Assembly: GCA_035294785.1 (NCBI GenBank)
Contig: DATGKF010000091.1
Coordinates: 1-64,000 of the forward strand
Length of the DNA stretch: 64,000 nt
Direction of reading: 5' to 3'
Origin: Poindextera sp035294785
Lineage (GTDB): Bacteria > Pseudomonadota > Alphaproteobacteria > Caulobacterales > Caulobacteraceae
Below, piece by piece: positions 40,687 to 49,846 of the stretch (position 1 is its first letter; every line of letters begins with the position of its first letter). The position numbers were made by a program, and so were the translations under genes. The notes under the pieces are model-generated. The model saw only the letters and a list, made by a program, of their open reading frames with translations, searched no databases and was not told the DNA's origin.

Positions 40687-41417
40687 GCCGCCTGCCGCGT
40701 CAGCGCGCCGCCCGCAAGGTTGAACACCGGCTTGCCGGAACGCGCGACAAGATCGCGGTCGTGGGTGGCGATCAGCACCGTCGCGCCCAGGCGGTTCAGC
40801 TCGACGAACAGGCGAAGAATGCGCACCGCCATCTCGTGGTCGACGTCGCCGGTCGGCTCGTCGGCGATCAGCAGTTCGGGTTGCCCGACGACCGCGCGGG
40901 CGATGGCCAGGCGCTGCTGTTCGCCGCCGGAGAGGGCCAGCGGGTAGGCGTCGACCTTCTCGGCGAGCCCGACCCAGCCCAGCAGCTCCATGACGTCGGC
41001 GCGGTAGCTCGCGACCTTGCGGCCGGCGAGGCGCAGCGGCAGGGCGACGTTCTCGAACGCGTTCAGGTGATCGAGCAGCCGGCGGTCGTGGAAGACCATG
41101 CCGATCCGGCGCCTGAGCGGCGGGATCTCCTCACGCGAAAGGCGGGCGGTGTCGCGACCGAACAGCTGGATCGCCCCCGCGCTCGGCGCGAGCGACATGT
41201 GGATCAGCTTGAGCAGCGTGGTCTTGCCGGCGCCCGACGCGCCGGTGAGAAAATGGAAGGATCCGGGCTCGAGTTCGAAGCTCAGGTCGCTCAGCACCGG
41301 CGGCCCCTCGCCGTACGCCAGAGAGACGTCGTCGAAGCGCACCGACGGGCGCGCAACCTCAAGCGCCGGCTCGGGCAAGTCGCTCGCGCGCGGGGGTGCG
41401 TCTGCGGTTCTGGACAT
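40683..41417 (-). CDS. ftsE: Cell-division ATP-binding protein FtsE
   Basis: A 244-residue ABC ATPase partner of FtsX. Walker A GASGAGKTTLLKLIHM; Q-loop-equivalent MVFHDRRLLDHLNAFENVAL; signature LSGGEQQRLAIARA; Walker B LLIADEPTGDVD; switch histidine in LIATHDRDLV. The MSRTADAPPRA start leaves a short extra N-terminus; the longer frame upstream overlaps the divergent zinc-ribbon gene and is not used. It is the first gene of a four-gene operon. Confidence 0.93.
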   Translation of the reverse strand: MSRTADAPPRASDLPEPALEVARPSVRFDDVSLAYGEGPPVLSDLSFELEPGSFHFLTGASGAGKTTLLKLIHMSLAPSAGAIQLFGRDTARLSREEIPPLRRRIGMVFHDRRLLDHLNAFENVALPLRLAGRKVASYRADVMELLGWVGLAEKVDAYPLALSGGEQQRLAIARAVVGQPELLIADEPTGDVDHEMAVRILRLFVELNRLGATVLIATHDRDLVARSGKPVFNLAGGALTRQAA

Positions 41418-41475
41418 GCGGACCGAAATCGGCGACCTCCGGACGGAGGACGCGTATGCATCCGATTCGGCGGCC

Positions 41476-42357
41476 ATGATACTGACCTGTCCCGAGTGCG
41501 CCACCCGCTATTTCGTCGATGACGAGCGGGTCGGCCAGGCCGGCCGCACGGTCAAATGCGGCTCCTGCGGCGCGCGCTGGACCGCCCAGGCCGAGGTCCC
41601 GCTCGAGCTCACGACGACGCCCGAGATCGGCGCCACGGCGGCGCCCGAGGCCCGCGACGAGCCGGCCGCCGGCGCCTTGAGCGACCTGCCCGCCGATGAG
41701 CTGCCCAAGGTCTTCCGCGGCCGCGCCCAGACCAAGGAGAAGGTGCGAGAGGCGGCGACCAGCGGCGTCGTCTGGGCCGGCCTCTTCGCCGGCTTCGCGC
41801 TCCTGATCTCTGGGGCAGTGTTGCTGCGGCAGGACATCGCCTCGATCATCCCGCGCGCCGCCGGCGCCTACGCCATGGCCGGCCTGCCGGTGAACCTGGT
41901 CGGCCTCTCGATCGAGGACCAGCACGCCCAGCCGGCGCTGCAGGACGGCCACGCGGTGCTGGCCGTCTCCGGCTCGCTGCGCAACGTGCGCGACAAGGCC
42001 GTCGTCGCCCCGCCGCTGCGCATCAGCGTCCTGAACCCGCAGGGGCGCGTGCTGGCGATCAAGATCGCCGACCCCGGCGGCGCATCGATCCCGCCCGGCG
42101 AGGCGCGGCATTTCCTGGTCAACGTCGTCGATCCGCCGGCTGGCGCCAGCGACGTCGAGATCACCTTCGTCATGGAGCAACAGCGCCACGGCCCCGCCGC
42201 CGGTGCGCCGCTCGCCCACGCCACGCCGGCGCTCCGCCCGGCCGTCCCGCCCCCCGCGACGCTGCCCGCCGGCCCGGTCCAGAACGCCCAGCCGTTGCCC
42301 TCCAGCTCCCCTTATGCCCTACCGCCCCCGGTCCAGTCGCCGGACACGGTGGGCTGA
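41476..42357 (+). CDS. MJ0042/DUF3426 zinc-ribbon membrane protein
   Basis: A 293-residue protein. The N-terminal zinc ribbon (residues 1-38) has CPEC and CGSC (ILTCPECATRYFVDDERVGQ). An Asp/Glu-rich linker is followed by a membrane span (about 100-121, VVWAGLFAGFALLISGAVLL) and an Ig-like DUF3426 domain (SVLNPQGRVLAIKIADPGGA), with a Pro-rich tail. The family is found next to ftsE or other division genes in alphaproteobacteria; function unknown. Divergent from ftsE with 58 bases between. Confidence 0.88.
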   Translation: MILTCPECATRYFVDDERVGQAGRTVKCGSCGARWTAQAEVPLELTTTPEIGATAAPEARDEPAAGALSDLPADELPKVFRGRAQTKEKVREAATSGVVWAGLFAGFALLISGAVLLRQDIASIIPRAAGAYAMAGLPVNLVGLSIEDQHAQPALQDGHAVLAVSGSLRNVRDKAVVAPPLRISVLNPQGRVLAIKIADPGGASIPPGEARHFLVNVVDPPAGASDVEITFVMEQQRHGPAAGAPLAHATPALRPAVPPPATLPAGPVQNAQPLPSSSPYALPPPVQSPDTVG

Positions 42358-42396
42358 CGGGATAGAAACAGAACGGGAACGTGCTATAGCGCGGGC

Positions 42397-44850
42397 ATGG
42401 ATGGAGCGCTGGCGCCGACCGAGCTTCCGAGCCGTTTCGCGGACTGGTTCGCGAGCCGCGGATGGCGGGCGCGGCCGCACCAACTGGCGATGCTGGAAAA
42501 GGCGCGCGAGGGCCGCGACGCGCTGCTGATCGCGCCGACCGGCGGCGGCAAGACGCTGGCCGGCTTCCTGCCCACGCTGATCGAGCTTGCCGAACGGCCG
42601 AAGCCGAACGCGCCGCCCGGCGTCCACACGCTCTACATCTCGCCCCTGAAAGCGCTGGCCGTCGACATCGAGCGCAACCTGATGGCGCCGATCGCCGAGA
42701 TGGGCCTGCCCATCAAGGCGGAGTCGCGGACGGGCGACACCGGCATCGCCCGCCGCCAACGCCAGCGGGTGAAGCCGCCCGACATCCTCCTGACCACGCC
42801 CGAGCAGCTCGCCCTCTTCTGCGCCTGGGAGGGATCGCGGCTCTACTTCGCCGACCTCGCCTGCGTGATCGTCGACGAGGTGCATTCGATCTGGCCGCAG
42901 AAGCGCGGCGACCTTCTGGCGCTCGACCTCGCCCGCCTGCAGCAATTCGCGCCGAATCTCCGCCGGGTCGGCCTCTCCGCCACCGTGGACGACCCGGCCG
43001 TCATCCAGCGCTGGCTGGCGCCGCGGCCCGGCGCCGACGTCGAAGTGGTGATCGGGGCGCCTGGCGCGCCGCCGATCGTCGACATGCTGCTGTCCGAAGG
43101 GCAGGTGCCGTGGTCCGGCCACACGGCCCATCACGCCATGGCCGAGGTCTACGACGCCATCCGCGGCGCACGCATCGCGCTCGTCTTCGTCAACACCCGC
43201 TTCCAGGCGGAGTTTGCCTTCCAGGAGCTCTGGCGGCTGAACGACGACAACCTGCCGATCGCGCTGCACCACGGGTCGCTGGCGGCCGAACAGCGGCGCA
43301 AGGTCGAGGCGGCCATGGCGCGCGGCGCGCTCCGCGCCGTCGTGTGCACCTCGACGCTCGACCTCGGCATCGACTGGGGCGACGTCGACCTCGTCATCCA
43401 GCTCGCTTCGCCGAAGGGCGCCTCGCGCATGGTGCAGCGCATCGGCCGCGCCAACCACCGGCTGGACGAGCCGTCGCGGGCGCTCTTCGTGCCCGCCAAC
43501 CGCTTCGAGATGCTGGAGTGCCAGGCCGCCCGCGAGGCGATCGCCGAGAACGCCCTCGACGCCGAGCCGGAGCGCGAAGGCGCCCTCGACGTCCTGGCTC
43601 AGCACATCATGGGGCTCGCCTGCGCCGAACCGTTCGACCTCGTCGTCCTCTACGATGAGCTCACGACCGCCGGCCCCTACCGCGACCTCTCGTGGGAGGA
43701 CTATGAGCAGGTGGTCGATTTCGTTTCCACCGGCGGCTATGCGCTGAAGACCTACGACCGCTTCCGCCGCATCGTGCACGGGCTGGACGGCCTATGGCGC
43801 GTGCGCAACGAGGAGACGGCGCTCCGCCATCGGATGAACGTCGGCGCGATCGTGTCGCCGGCCATGCTGGCGGTGCGCATCGCCGGCCGCCGCGGCGTTC
43901 CCGGCCGCAAGATCGGCGAGGTCGAGGAGGGCTACCTCGAGGTGCTCGAGCCCGGCGACACCTTCGTGTTCGCCGGTCAGGTCTGGCGGCTGATGGGCGT
44001 CACCGGGACGGACGTCCTTGTCACCCGTGCGGCGGGCGAGAACCCGAAGATGCCGTCGTGGGGCGGCTCGAAGTTCGCCCTTTCGACCTTCCTCGCCAAG
44101 CGCGTGCGCCAGCTGATGAGCGACGGCGACCATTGGCGCGTGCTTCCCGACGACGTCCGCGAATGGCTGGAGATCCAGAAGGAGCACTCGGCCATCCCGG
44201 CCGAGGACGAGATGTTGCTCGAGACGTTCCCCTATCGGCAGCGCCAGTTCATGGTCTGCTACCCCTTCGAGGGCCGGCTCACGCACACGACGCTGGCCAT
44301 GCTGCTGACGCGGCGGCTCGAGCGCGCCGGCGTCGGCCCGCTGGGCTTCGTCTGCAACGACTACGCACTCACGATCTGGTCGCTGAAAGCCATGGACCGC
44401 CTCGATTTTTCCGACCTCTTCGCCGAGGACATGCTGGGCGACGACCTCGAATCGTGGCTGCTCGAGAGTGCGATGATGAAGGGCGCCTTCAAGAACTGCG
44501 CGCTGATCAGTGGACTGATCGAGAGACGATTCCGCCGCGACCAGAAGACCGGCCGGCAGATCAGCTTCTCGACCGACCTCGTGTACGACGTGCTGCGGCG
44601 CCACCAGCCCGATCACCTGCTGCTGCGCGCCGCCCGCGCCGACGCGGCCAGGGGCCTGGTCGACATCGGCCGCCTGGGGCAGATGCTGGCCCGGGTCAAG
44701 GGCCGTATCCGCCATGCCGCGCTCGATCACCTCTCGCCCTTCTCCGTGCCGATGATCCTGGAGATCGGCCGCCAGTATTCGCCCGGCTCGGCGCGCGAGA
44801 TGATCCTCGCCGACGCCGCCGAGGACCTGATCGCGCAGGCGCTCGCATGA
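42397..44850 (+). CDS. Ligase-associated Lhr-type DEXH-box DNA helicase
   Basis: An 817-residue superfamily 2 helicase. Q-motif RARPHQLAMLEKAREG, Walker A APTGGGKTLAGFLP (about residues 46-59), DEVH box (CVIVDEVHSIWPQKRGDLLA near 160), VGLSATVDDPAV, and motifs V/VI CTSTLDLGIDWGDVDLVIQL and GASRMVQRIGRANHRLDEPS. A winged-helix and Lhr core follow to the C-terminus. This subgroup is usually encoded with a DNA ligase, an exonuclease and the PdeM phosphoesterase; here only pdeM is next to it (ATGA overlap). A role in DNA repair is likely. Confidence 0.92.
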   Translation: MDGALAPTELPSRFADWFASRGWRARPHQLAMLEKAREGRDALLIAPTGGGKTLAGFLPTLIELAERPKPNAPPGVHTLYISPLKALAVDIERNLMAPIAEMGLPIKAESRTGDTGIARRQRQRVKPPDILLTTPEQLALFCAWEGSRLYFADLACVIVDEVHSIWPQKRGDLLALDLARLQQFAPNLRRVGLSATVDDPAVIQRWLAPRPGADVEVVIGAPGAPPIVDMLLSEGQVPWSGHTAHHAMAEVYDAIRGARIALVFVNTRFQAEFAFQELWRLNDDNLPIALHHGSLAAEQRRKVEAAMARGALRAVVCTSTLDLGIDWGDVDLVIQLASPKGASRMVQRIGRANHRLDEPSRALFVPANRFEMLECQAAREAIAENALDAEPEREGALDVLAQHIMGLACAEPFDLVVLYDELTTAGPYRDLSWEDYEQVVDFVSTGGYALKTYDRFRRIVHGLDGLWRVRNEETALRHRMNVGAIVSPAMLAVRIAGRRGVPGRKIGEVEEGYLEVLEPGDTFVFAGQVWRLMGVTGTDVLVTRAAGENPKMPSWGGSKFALSTFLAKRVRQLMSDGDHWRVLPDDVREWLEIQKEHSAIPAEDEMLLETFPYRQRQFMVCYPFEGRLTHTTLAMLLTRRLERAGVGPLGFVCNDYALTIWSLKAMDRLDFSDLFAEDMLGDDLESWLLESAMMKGAFKNCALISGLIERRFRRDQKTGRQISFSTDLVYDVLRRHQPDHLLLRAARADAARGLVDIGRLGQMLARVKGRIRHAALDHLSPFSVPMILEIGRQYSPGSAREMILADAAEDLIAQALA

Positions 44851-45560
44851 GCGCGGCCGCCGCCATCGCGCGGGCGGCCTGCGGCGGCCTCGCCGTCCGC
44901 ATCGGCGCAGCTGACGCCCTGCTCAGGTCAGCCGGGACGCTCTGGCTCGCCGCCGCCCGCACGCTGGTCGCCGCCGATCTGCACCTGGAGAAAGGCTCCG
45001 CCTACGCGTCCAAGGGCCAGATGCTGCCGCCCTACGACACCGCCGACACGCTCTCGCGCCTCGCCGGCGAGATCGACGCCCTCGATCCGGCCCTCATCGT
45101 GCTGCTCGGCGACAGCTTCCACGACGGCGCCGGCGAGGGGCGCATGGCTGAAAGCGACTCGACCCGCATCGCGGCGCTCGCGCGTGGCCGCCGCCTCGTC
45201 TGGGTGGTGGGCAACCACGACGCGGACGGGCCGGAGCGCCTGCCCGGCGACGTGGTGGAGGAGATCGCGCTCGAAGGCCTCGTCTTCCGCCACGAGCCGC
45301 TTTCTGGCGTGCAAGCCGGCGAGGCCGCCGGACACCTGCATCCCTGCGCGAAGGTCTCCGGACGGGGCCGCTCGGTCCGCCGCCGCTGCTTCGTGACCGA
45401 TGGCGCGCGGATCGTGCTCCCGGCCTTCGGCGCCTACGCCGGCGGACTGAATGTGCGCGATCGCGCCTTTGCCGGCCTCTTCGCCCGCACGCCGCTTGCG
45501 GTCGTGCTCGGGCCCGAACGGGCGCATCCGATCGCCTGGGAGCTGCTGGTCCGCGGCTGA
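44847..45560 (+). CDS. pdeM: Ligase-associated metallophosphoesterase PdeM
   Basis: A 237-residue calcineurin-like phosphoesterase of the DNA-repair-linked PdeM group. Metal motifs: DLHLEKGSAY (D.H), LLGDSFHDG, VVGNHDADGPERLP, then GHLHPCAKVSGRG (the final H.H). The family is described as an endonuclease acting with the Lhr helicase. It overlaps the helicase by four bases (ATGA), and 58 bases separate it from the acetyltransferase gene. Confidence 0.9.
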   Translation: MSAAAAIARAACGGLAVRIGAADALLRSAGTLWLAAARTLVAADLHLEKGSAYASKGQMLPPYDTADTLSRLAGEIDALDPALIVLLGDSFHDGAGEGRMAESDSTRIAALARGRRLVWVVGNHDADGPERLPGDVVEEIALEGLVFRHEPLSGVQAGEAAGHLHPCAKVSGRGRSVRRRCFVTDGARIVLPAFGAYAGGLNVRDRAFAGLFARTPLAVVLGPERAHPIAWELLVRG

Positions 45561-45618
45561 AGCGCCGGCTTGACGCACCGACCAGCGCCGGTGTCAGTCG
45601 CAAGTGAAGGGGGCGTTC

Positions 45619-46443
45619 ATGGACCTTGCGGCCTATCTCGATCGCATCGGCTTCGACGGGCCGGTCCGGCCGGACCGCGCCACGCTGGAGGCGCTGTCGC
45701 GCGCGCACCTGCTCGCCATCCCGTACGAGAATCTCGACGTCCAGCTCGGCCGCCGGCTGACGACCGATCCGGCCGCCGCCTACGCCCGCATCGTCGGCCA
45801 GGGCGCGCGCGGCGGCTGGTGCTACGAAATGAACGGCCTCTTCGGCTGGGCGTTGGGCGAGATCGGCTTTCGGGTGACGCGGCTCGCCAGCGGCGTCGCG
45901 CGGTCGATGAAGGGCGACTCGGCGATCGGCAACCACCTGGTGCTGCGCGTCGACCTGGCCGATGGCCCGCTGCTCGCCGACGTCGGCCTCGCCAACGGCC
46001 CGCGCGGCCCCTACCGGATCACTGACGGCGCCTTCTCGATCGCCGGCTTCGACTACCGGCTCGAGCGCATGGCCGACGGGCTCTGGCGCTTCCACAACCA
46101 CCCAGGCGGCATGGCGCCCAACTTCGACTTCTGCGCCGAGCCGACCGACGACGAGACGGCGCTCGCAACGGCGTGCGTGGCCCTGCAGACCGACCCCGCG
46201 TCGCCGTTCCTGCAGAACCTCGTCTGCGTGCGCTTCACCGAGGAGGGCGAAAACCAGCTGCGCGGCCGCGTGCTCCGCACCCTCGCCGCTGGCCAGACGA
46301 GCGAGCGCGTGCTCGAAGACGAAGCCGACCTCATCGCCACCCTCGACCGCGATTTCGGCATCCGCGAACCCGCCGCCGCCAGCCTCTGGCCCGCCATCTG
46401 CGCCCGCCACGAAGCGGTGCAAGCGGCGAAGGCGGCAGGCTGA
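45619..46443 (+). CDS. nat: Arylamine N-acetyltransferase
   Basis: A 274-residue NAT enzyme, transferring acetyl from acetyl-CoA to aromatic amines or related acceptors. The catalytic triad is visible: C68 in RGGWCYEMNGLFGWAL, H106 in GNHLVLRVDL, D121 in LLADVGLANG. The N-terminal PYENLDVQLGRRL is the family signature. GAAGGGGGC precedes the ATG; an upstream GTG at 45604 would add five residues. Converges on podJ (3 bases apart). Confidence 0.93.
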   Translation: MDLAAYLDRIGFDGPVRPDRATLEALSRAHLLAIPYENLDVQLGRRLTTDPAAAYARIVGQGARGGWCYEMNGLFGWALGEIGFRVTRLASGVARSMKGDSAIGNHLVLRVDLADGPLLADVGLANGPRGPYRITDGAFSIAGFDYRLERMADGLWRFHNHPGGMAPNFDFCAEPTDDETALATACVALQTDPASPFLQNLVCVRFTEEGENQLRGRVLRTLAAGQTSERVLEDEADLIATLDRDFGIREPAAASLWPAICARHEAVQAAKAAG

Positions 46444-46446
46444 CGC

Positions 46447-49400
46447 CTACTGCGCGGCGGCGGCGAGGCGTTGGTTGACGGAGGGGTCGAGCGCGCCCGT
46501 CGACGGGAGGCCCTGGTCGCGCTGGAAGGCGGCGATGGCGAGGCTGAGCGCCGGCGAACTCACGCCGTCATAGGGTCCCTGGTAATAGCCGAGGCGCGAA
46601 AGGCCGTGCTGGGCGGTGGCGATGTCGGTCGAGCCGGCGACCGTGGAGGTGGGCGCGCCGGGCCGGGCGGCCTGCGCCTGGAAGCCCTGCGCGGCGCGTT
46701 CGGCGGCGGCCTGCGCTTCCGGCGATATCTGCGCCTTCAGCCGCTGGGCGGCGGTGCGCGAGTCGGCGTCGCCGGCGTGGGCGGCGATCAGGTACCACTT
46801 GTAGGCCTCGGCCGGGTTGCGCGGCACGCCGAAGCCCTCCTCGTAGAGGCGGGCCAGATTGTACTGGCTGTCGACCAGGCCGAGATCGGCAGCCTTGCGG
46901 AACCAGGAGGCGGCGAGGCTGGAGTCCTTCGGCCCGCCCTGGCCCTCGAAATAGTCGAGCGCCAGGTTGTGCATCGCCTTCGGATCGCCCGCCTCGGCCG
47001 CGCGCTCGGTCCAGGCGCGCGCCTGCACTGGATCCTTCTTGATGCCCGCGCCGCCGCTTTCATACAGCTTGGCCAGGTAGAACTCGGCCGGGGCGTAGCC
47101 GAGGTTGGCGGCCCGGCGCAGCGCGTCGGCGCCGGAGTTGTCGTGCGCGGTGATCCGGCGGATGGCGTCGGCGTACAGTTCGGCCGCCGCCTCGGTCTGC
47201 TGGGCGTTTGGCGCGGCTGGCGTCAGCCCGGGATGGTCGGGCGTCGGCGAGAGCGCCACGGCCGCCAGCGGCGAGGGGCCTTCGCCCGGCGCGTTGCGCT
47301 CGCCGGGCAGGGGCGCGCCTTGCGCGTTGGCGGCCGTGCGCGGCGCATTGGCCGGGCGCTCCAGCACCAGCTCGTAGCCTACAAGCGCCACGCCCAGCGC
47401 CGCGGCGGCGCCGGAGACGAAGAGGGCGGTGCCCAGCGACGAGCCGCGCCGCTTGGGCTTTCCTTTCGCCGCCGTTCCGCCGCCGAACAGGGTATTGGCC
47501 TCGGCGCGACGCGCCCGGTCGGCCCGCTGCTCGGCCGGCGACATGTTGGCGGCGCGGGCGGCGGCGCGCGCCTGCTCGATCAGCTCGCGGGTCGAGAGCG
47601 CCGCCGCCGGCGGCGTCTCGGCGGCTTCGGCCGCCGCAGCGGGATCGATGTCGATTTCGGCGGCGGCCGCCGGTTCGTGCTCGTCCGCATGCGCCAGCGT
47701 GGGCGCTTCGGCCTCGGGGTGCGGCTCGGCGAGCGGTTCGTGCGCGGCCGCGGCGTCGGCTGCGAGCGCGTCGAACGCCGGCGCCGGTTCGGGCGTCGGG
47801 GCGACAGGGCTTGCCTCGAGCGCGATGGGCTCAGCCGCAAGATCCAGATCGGGCTCGGGGAGCACGGGCGGCGCGGCCGCCTCAGCCGCCGCGGCGGGCG
47901 TGGCGAAGACGTCGTCATCGTCTTCGACCGACGCCGGCTCGAGCAGGTCATCGTCGTCGGCGAGGAAGCCGCGCGTGTCGGGTCCTCGCGGCGGGAGGTC
48001 GTCATCGTCGGCGAAGATGGCGGGGTCGTCGTGGCGACGCTCCGCCGCCGGCGTCGAATAGGCATCCTCACGGAAAGCCGGCGGCTCGAACGGCGCGGCC
48101 GGCGTGTCGAATCGCTGGCGTCCGAAGGGCTCGAGATCCGGATCGGCGAAACCGACCGGACCGTGGCGCGGGGACGGGGCGGACGCCTCCAGCTGCCGCT
48201 GGGTTTCGGACAAGCGCTGGTCGATGCGCTCGCGCGCGTCCTCCAGCAGCCGCGCGGTCCGCTCCTCCGAGAGGCGAATGCGTTCGGCGAGTTCGGTCGC
48301 GGTGCGCTCGTGCCGGTCCGAGAGGCGTTCGGACACGCGCGCCACCTGTTCGCCGACGTCGTCCATCGCCTGGGCGGAGCGCCGCTCGGCGTTGGCGATG
48401 CGTTCGGCCAGCCGTTCGGTGATGCGGGCGATCTCGCCGCCCAGCTTCTCCAACGCCCGGGCGCTGGAGTCGTCGCTCTTGGCCAGGCGCACCTCGACGG
48501 CGTCGGCGATGCGCGCCACTTCGCCGCCGACCTGTTCGATCGCGTCGGCGGAGCGGTGGTCGACCTCCTGCACCTGCCGGCCCAGCGTATCGGCCATGCG
48601 TAGAACCTCGTGGCCCATCCGCTCGATGGCCTGGGCGGAGCGGCGTTCGGCCGCCTCGACGTGGCCGGTCATCTCGCCGAGCGTCCGCTCCATGCGCTCG
48701 AAGCGGCCGTCGGCCGCCTCGCGGATCTTGTCGGCCATCTCGGCGCGGACCGCGTCGACGCGAGCGGAGAGGCTGGCGGCCAGTTGCTCAAGGCCCGCAT
48801 CGTTCGACACGTTGCCGAGGCGGCCCTCGGTTGCGCCCAGCCGCTCGTCGAGGCGGGCGAAGGAGGCCTCGAGATTGGTCATGGCGGCGCTGGTGCGCAG
48901 CTCCGCCTCGGTGACCCGATCGGCGATGCGCTCGATCGACTGGGCCTGGGCGTCGGTCGGGCTGCCGGGCTGTTCGGCGATGCGGGCGGCCAGGCCGTCG
49001 AGTTCGCCCTTGAGGTCGGCGAAGCGTTGGTCGGCGCGGGTCTCGCCGTCGAACAGGTGGCCGGCGACCTTGGCCAGCGCCGCTTCCATCGAGCGCATCG
49101 CCTCGACCGAACGCGGCCCTTGCGCATCCTGCTCGATGCGGACCAGCCGGCCGCCCAGCCTGGCCTGCTCGGCGGCGACGTCGGCCACCGCGCCTTCGAA
49201 GCGGGCGGCGACGGCGGTCTGTTCGCGCTCCGCGGCGTCCATGCGCGTCAGGATGCCGGCGACCGACTGGTCGATGCCGCTGATCGCCAGCGTCGAGCGA
49301 TGCTCGGCCGCTTCGATGCGCGCCGACAGCCGGTCGAGCGCGTCGGCGGCGCGCAGCACGTCGTCGCCGGGATGGTCGGGGGCTTCGTAGCGCTCGTGAG

Positions 49401-49560
49401 CCGGCGGCGGCCGCGCGTCCTCGGCGGCCGTCCCGTCCTCGATGATCATCTGGTTCAGCCACTCGCCCAGCGTCATGCCGGAGCGCCGGGCCAGATCCTT
49501 GGCGATCTCGCGCGCCTTTGGGTCGATGCCTTTGACGCTCCAGGGGGCGTTCGCCGCCAT
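46447..49560 (-). CDS. podJ: PodJ polar-organizer protein
   Basis: A 1037-residue cell-polarity protein. The N-terminus (NAPWSVKGIDPKAREIAKDL, RRSGMTLGEWLNQMIIEDG) is the PodJ hallmark. Residues about 70-500 are long coiled coils with repeated ERRSAQAI.. segments. An acidic, disordered region rich in Asp, Glu and Ala (about 500-680) leads to a single membrane span near 710-730 (GTALFVSGAAAALGVALVGY). The periplasmic part holds four SEL1 repeats (about 790-930) and a C-terminal peptidoglycan-binding domain (HGLSRLGYYQGPYDGVSSPA). In Caulobacter PodJ marks the new pole and recruits PleC and pilus assembly proteins. A CtrA box lies upstream. Confidence 0.93.
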   Translation of the reverse strand: MAANAPWSVKGIDPKAREIAKDLARRSGMTLGEWLNQMIIEDGTAAEDARPPPAHERYEAPDHPGDDVLRAADALDRLSARIEAAEHRSTLAISGIDQSVAGILTRMDAAEREQTAVAARFEGAVADVAAEQARLGGRLVRIEQDAQGPRSVEAMRSMEAALAKVAGHLFDGETRADQRFADLKGELDGLAARIAEQPGSPTDAQAQSIERIADRVTEAELRTSAAMTNLEASFARLDERLGATEGRLGNVSNDAGLEQLAASLSARVDAVRAEMADKIREAADGRFERMERTLGEMTGHVEAAERRSAQAIERMGHEVLRMADTLGRQVQEVDHRSADAIEQVGGEVARIADAVEVRLAKSDDSSARALEKLGGEIARITERLAERIANAERRSAQAMDDVGEQVARVSERLSDRHERTATELAERIRLSEERTARLLEDARERIDQRLSETQRQLEASAPSPRHGPVGFADPDLEPFGRQRFDTPAAPFEPPAFREDAYSTPAAERRHDDPAIFADDDDLPPRGPDTRGFLADDDDLLEPASVEDDDDVFATPAAAAEAAAPPVLPEPDLDLAAEPIALEASPVAPTPEPAPAFDALAADAAAAHEPLAEPHPEAEAPTLAHADEHEPAAAAEIDIDPAAAAEAAETPPAAALSTRELIEQARAAARAANMSPAEQRADRARRAEANTLFGGGTAAKGKPKRRGSSLGTALFVSGAAAALGVALVGYELVLERPANAPRTAANAQGAPLPGERNAPGEGPSPLAAVALSPTPDHPGLTPAAPNAQQTEAAAELYADAIRRITAHDNSGADALRRAANLGYAPAEFYLAKLYESGGAGIKKDPVQARAWTERAAEAGDPKAMHNLALDYFEGQGGPKDSSLAASWFRKAADLGLVDSQYNLARLYEEGFGVPRNPAEAYKWYLIAAHAGDADSRTAAQRLKAQISPEAQAAAERAAQGFQAQAARPGAPTSTVAGSTDIATAQHGLSRLGYYQGPYDGVSSPALSLAIAAFQRDQGLPSTGALDPSVNQRLAAAAQ

Positions 49561-49590
49561 CGCGAATCGGTCTCCAGGCCCAGTCCTGGG

Positions 49591-49646
49591 ACGCTAGCCA
49601 CCGATTCCTAGCGTGTAAACGCGGCGTCGGACGCTAGATGTAGCGT
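49591..49646. repeat. Two adjacent inverted repeats of core ACGCTA upstream of podJ
   Basis: ACGCTAG (49591-49597) pairs with CTAGCGT (49608-49614) around a 10-base centre that includes a CcrM site GATTC (49603-49607). ACGCTA (49631-49636) pairs with TAGCGT (49641-49646) around GATG. They are 30-85 bases before the podJ start on its strand. Repetition of the same half-site suggests a regulator-binding region. Confidence 0.5.
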
Positions 49647-49715
49647 TGCCGTCATCTGTTGTGGATGACCGGCGGCCGATGGAAGAGCCCCGCGCCAGTC
49701 TCTTGGCCGACACGG

Positions 49716-49730
49716 TTAACGAGCGGTTAA
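49716..49730. promoter_or_regulatory. CtrA box (TTAA-N7-TTAA) between podJ and imuA
   Basis: TTAA (49716-49719), CGAGCGG, TTAA (49727-49730): an exact full-length CtrA-binding motif. It lies 156 bases from the podJ start and 117 bases from imuA. podJ is cell-cycle controlled in Caulobacter, so CtrA control of podJ is the likelier reading. Further CcrM GANTC sites are at 49564-49568, 49603-49607 and 49795-49799. Confidence 0.7.
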
Positions 49731-49814
49731 CGCCGGCCCTCGCCAGCCGATCAAATCACGCATCGAAAAGGCGTTTTCCGGCCGACCCGGGGTTGACTCG
49801 GCGGGCGATCTCTA

Positions 49815-49829
49815 GAACAAAATAAGAAC
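49815..49829 (+). promoter_or_regulatory. LexA (SOS) box of the mutagenesis operon
   Basis: GAAC (49815-49818), seven bases, GAAC (49826-49829), an exact match to the alphaproteobacterial LexA box, 17 bases before the imuA start. Confidence 0.85.
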
Positions 49830-49846
49830 AAACAGAGTCCGCTCGC

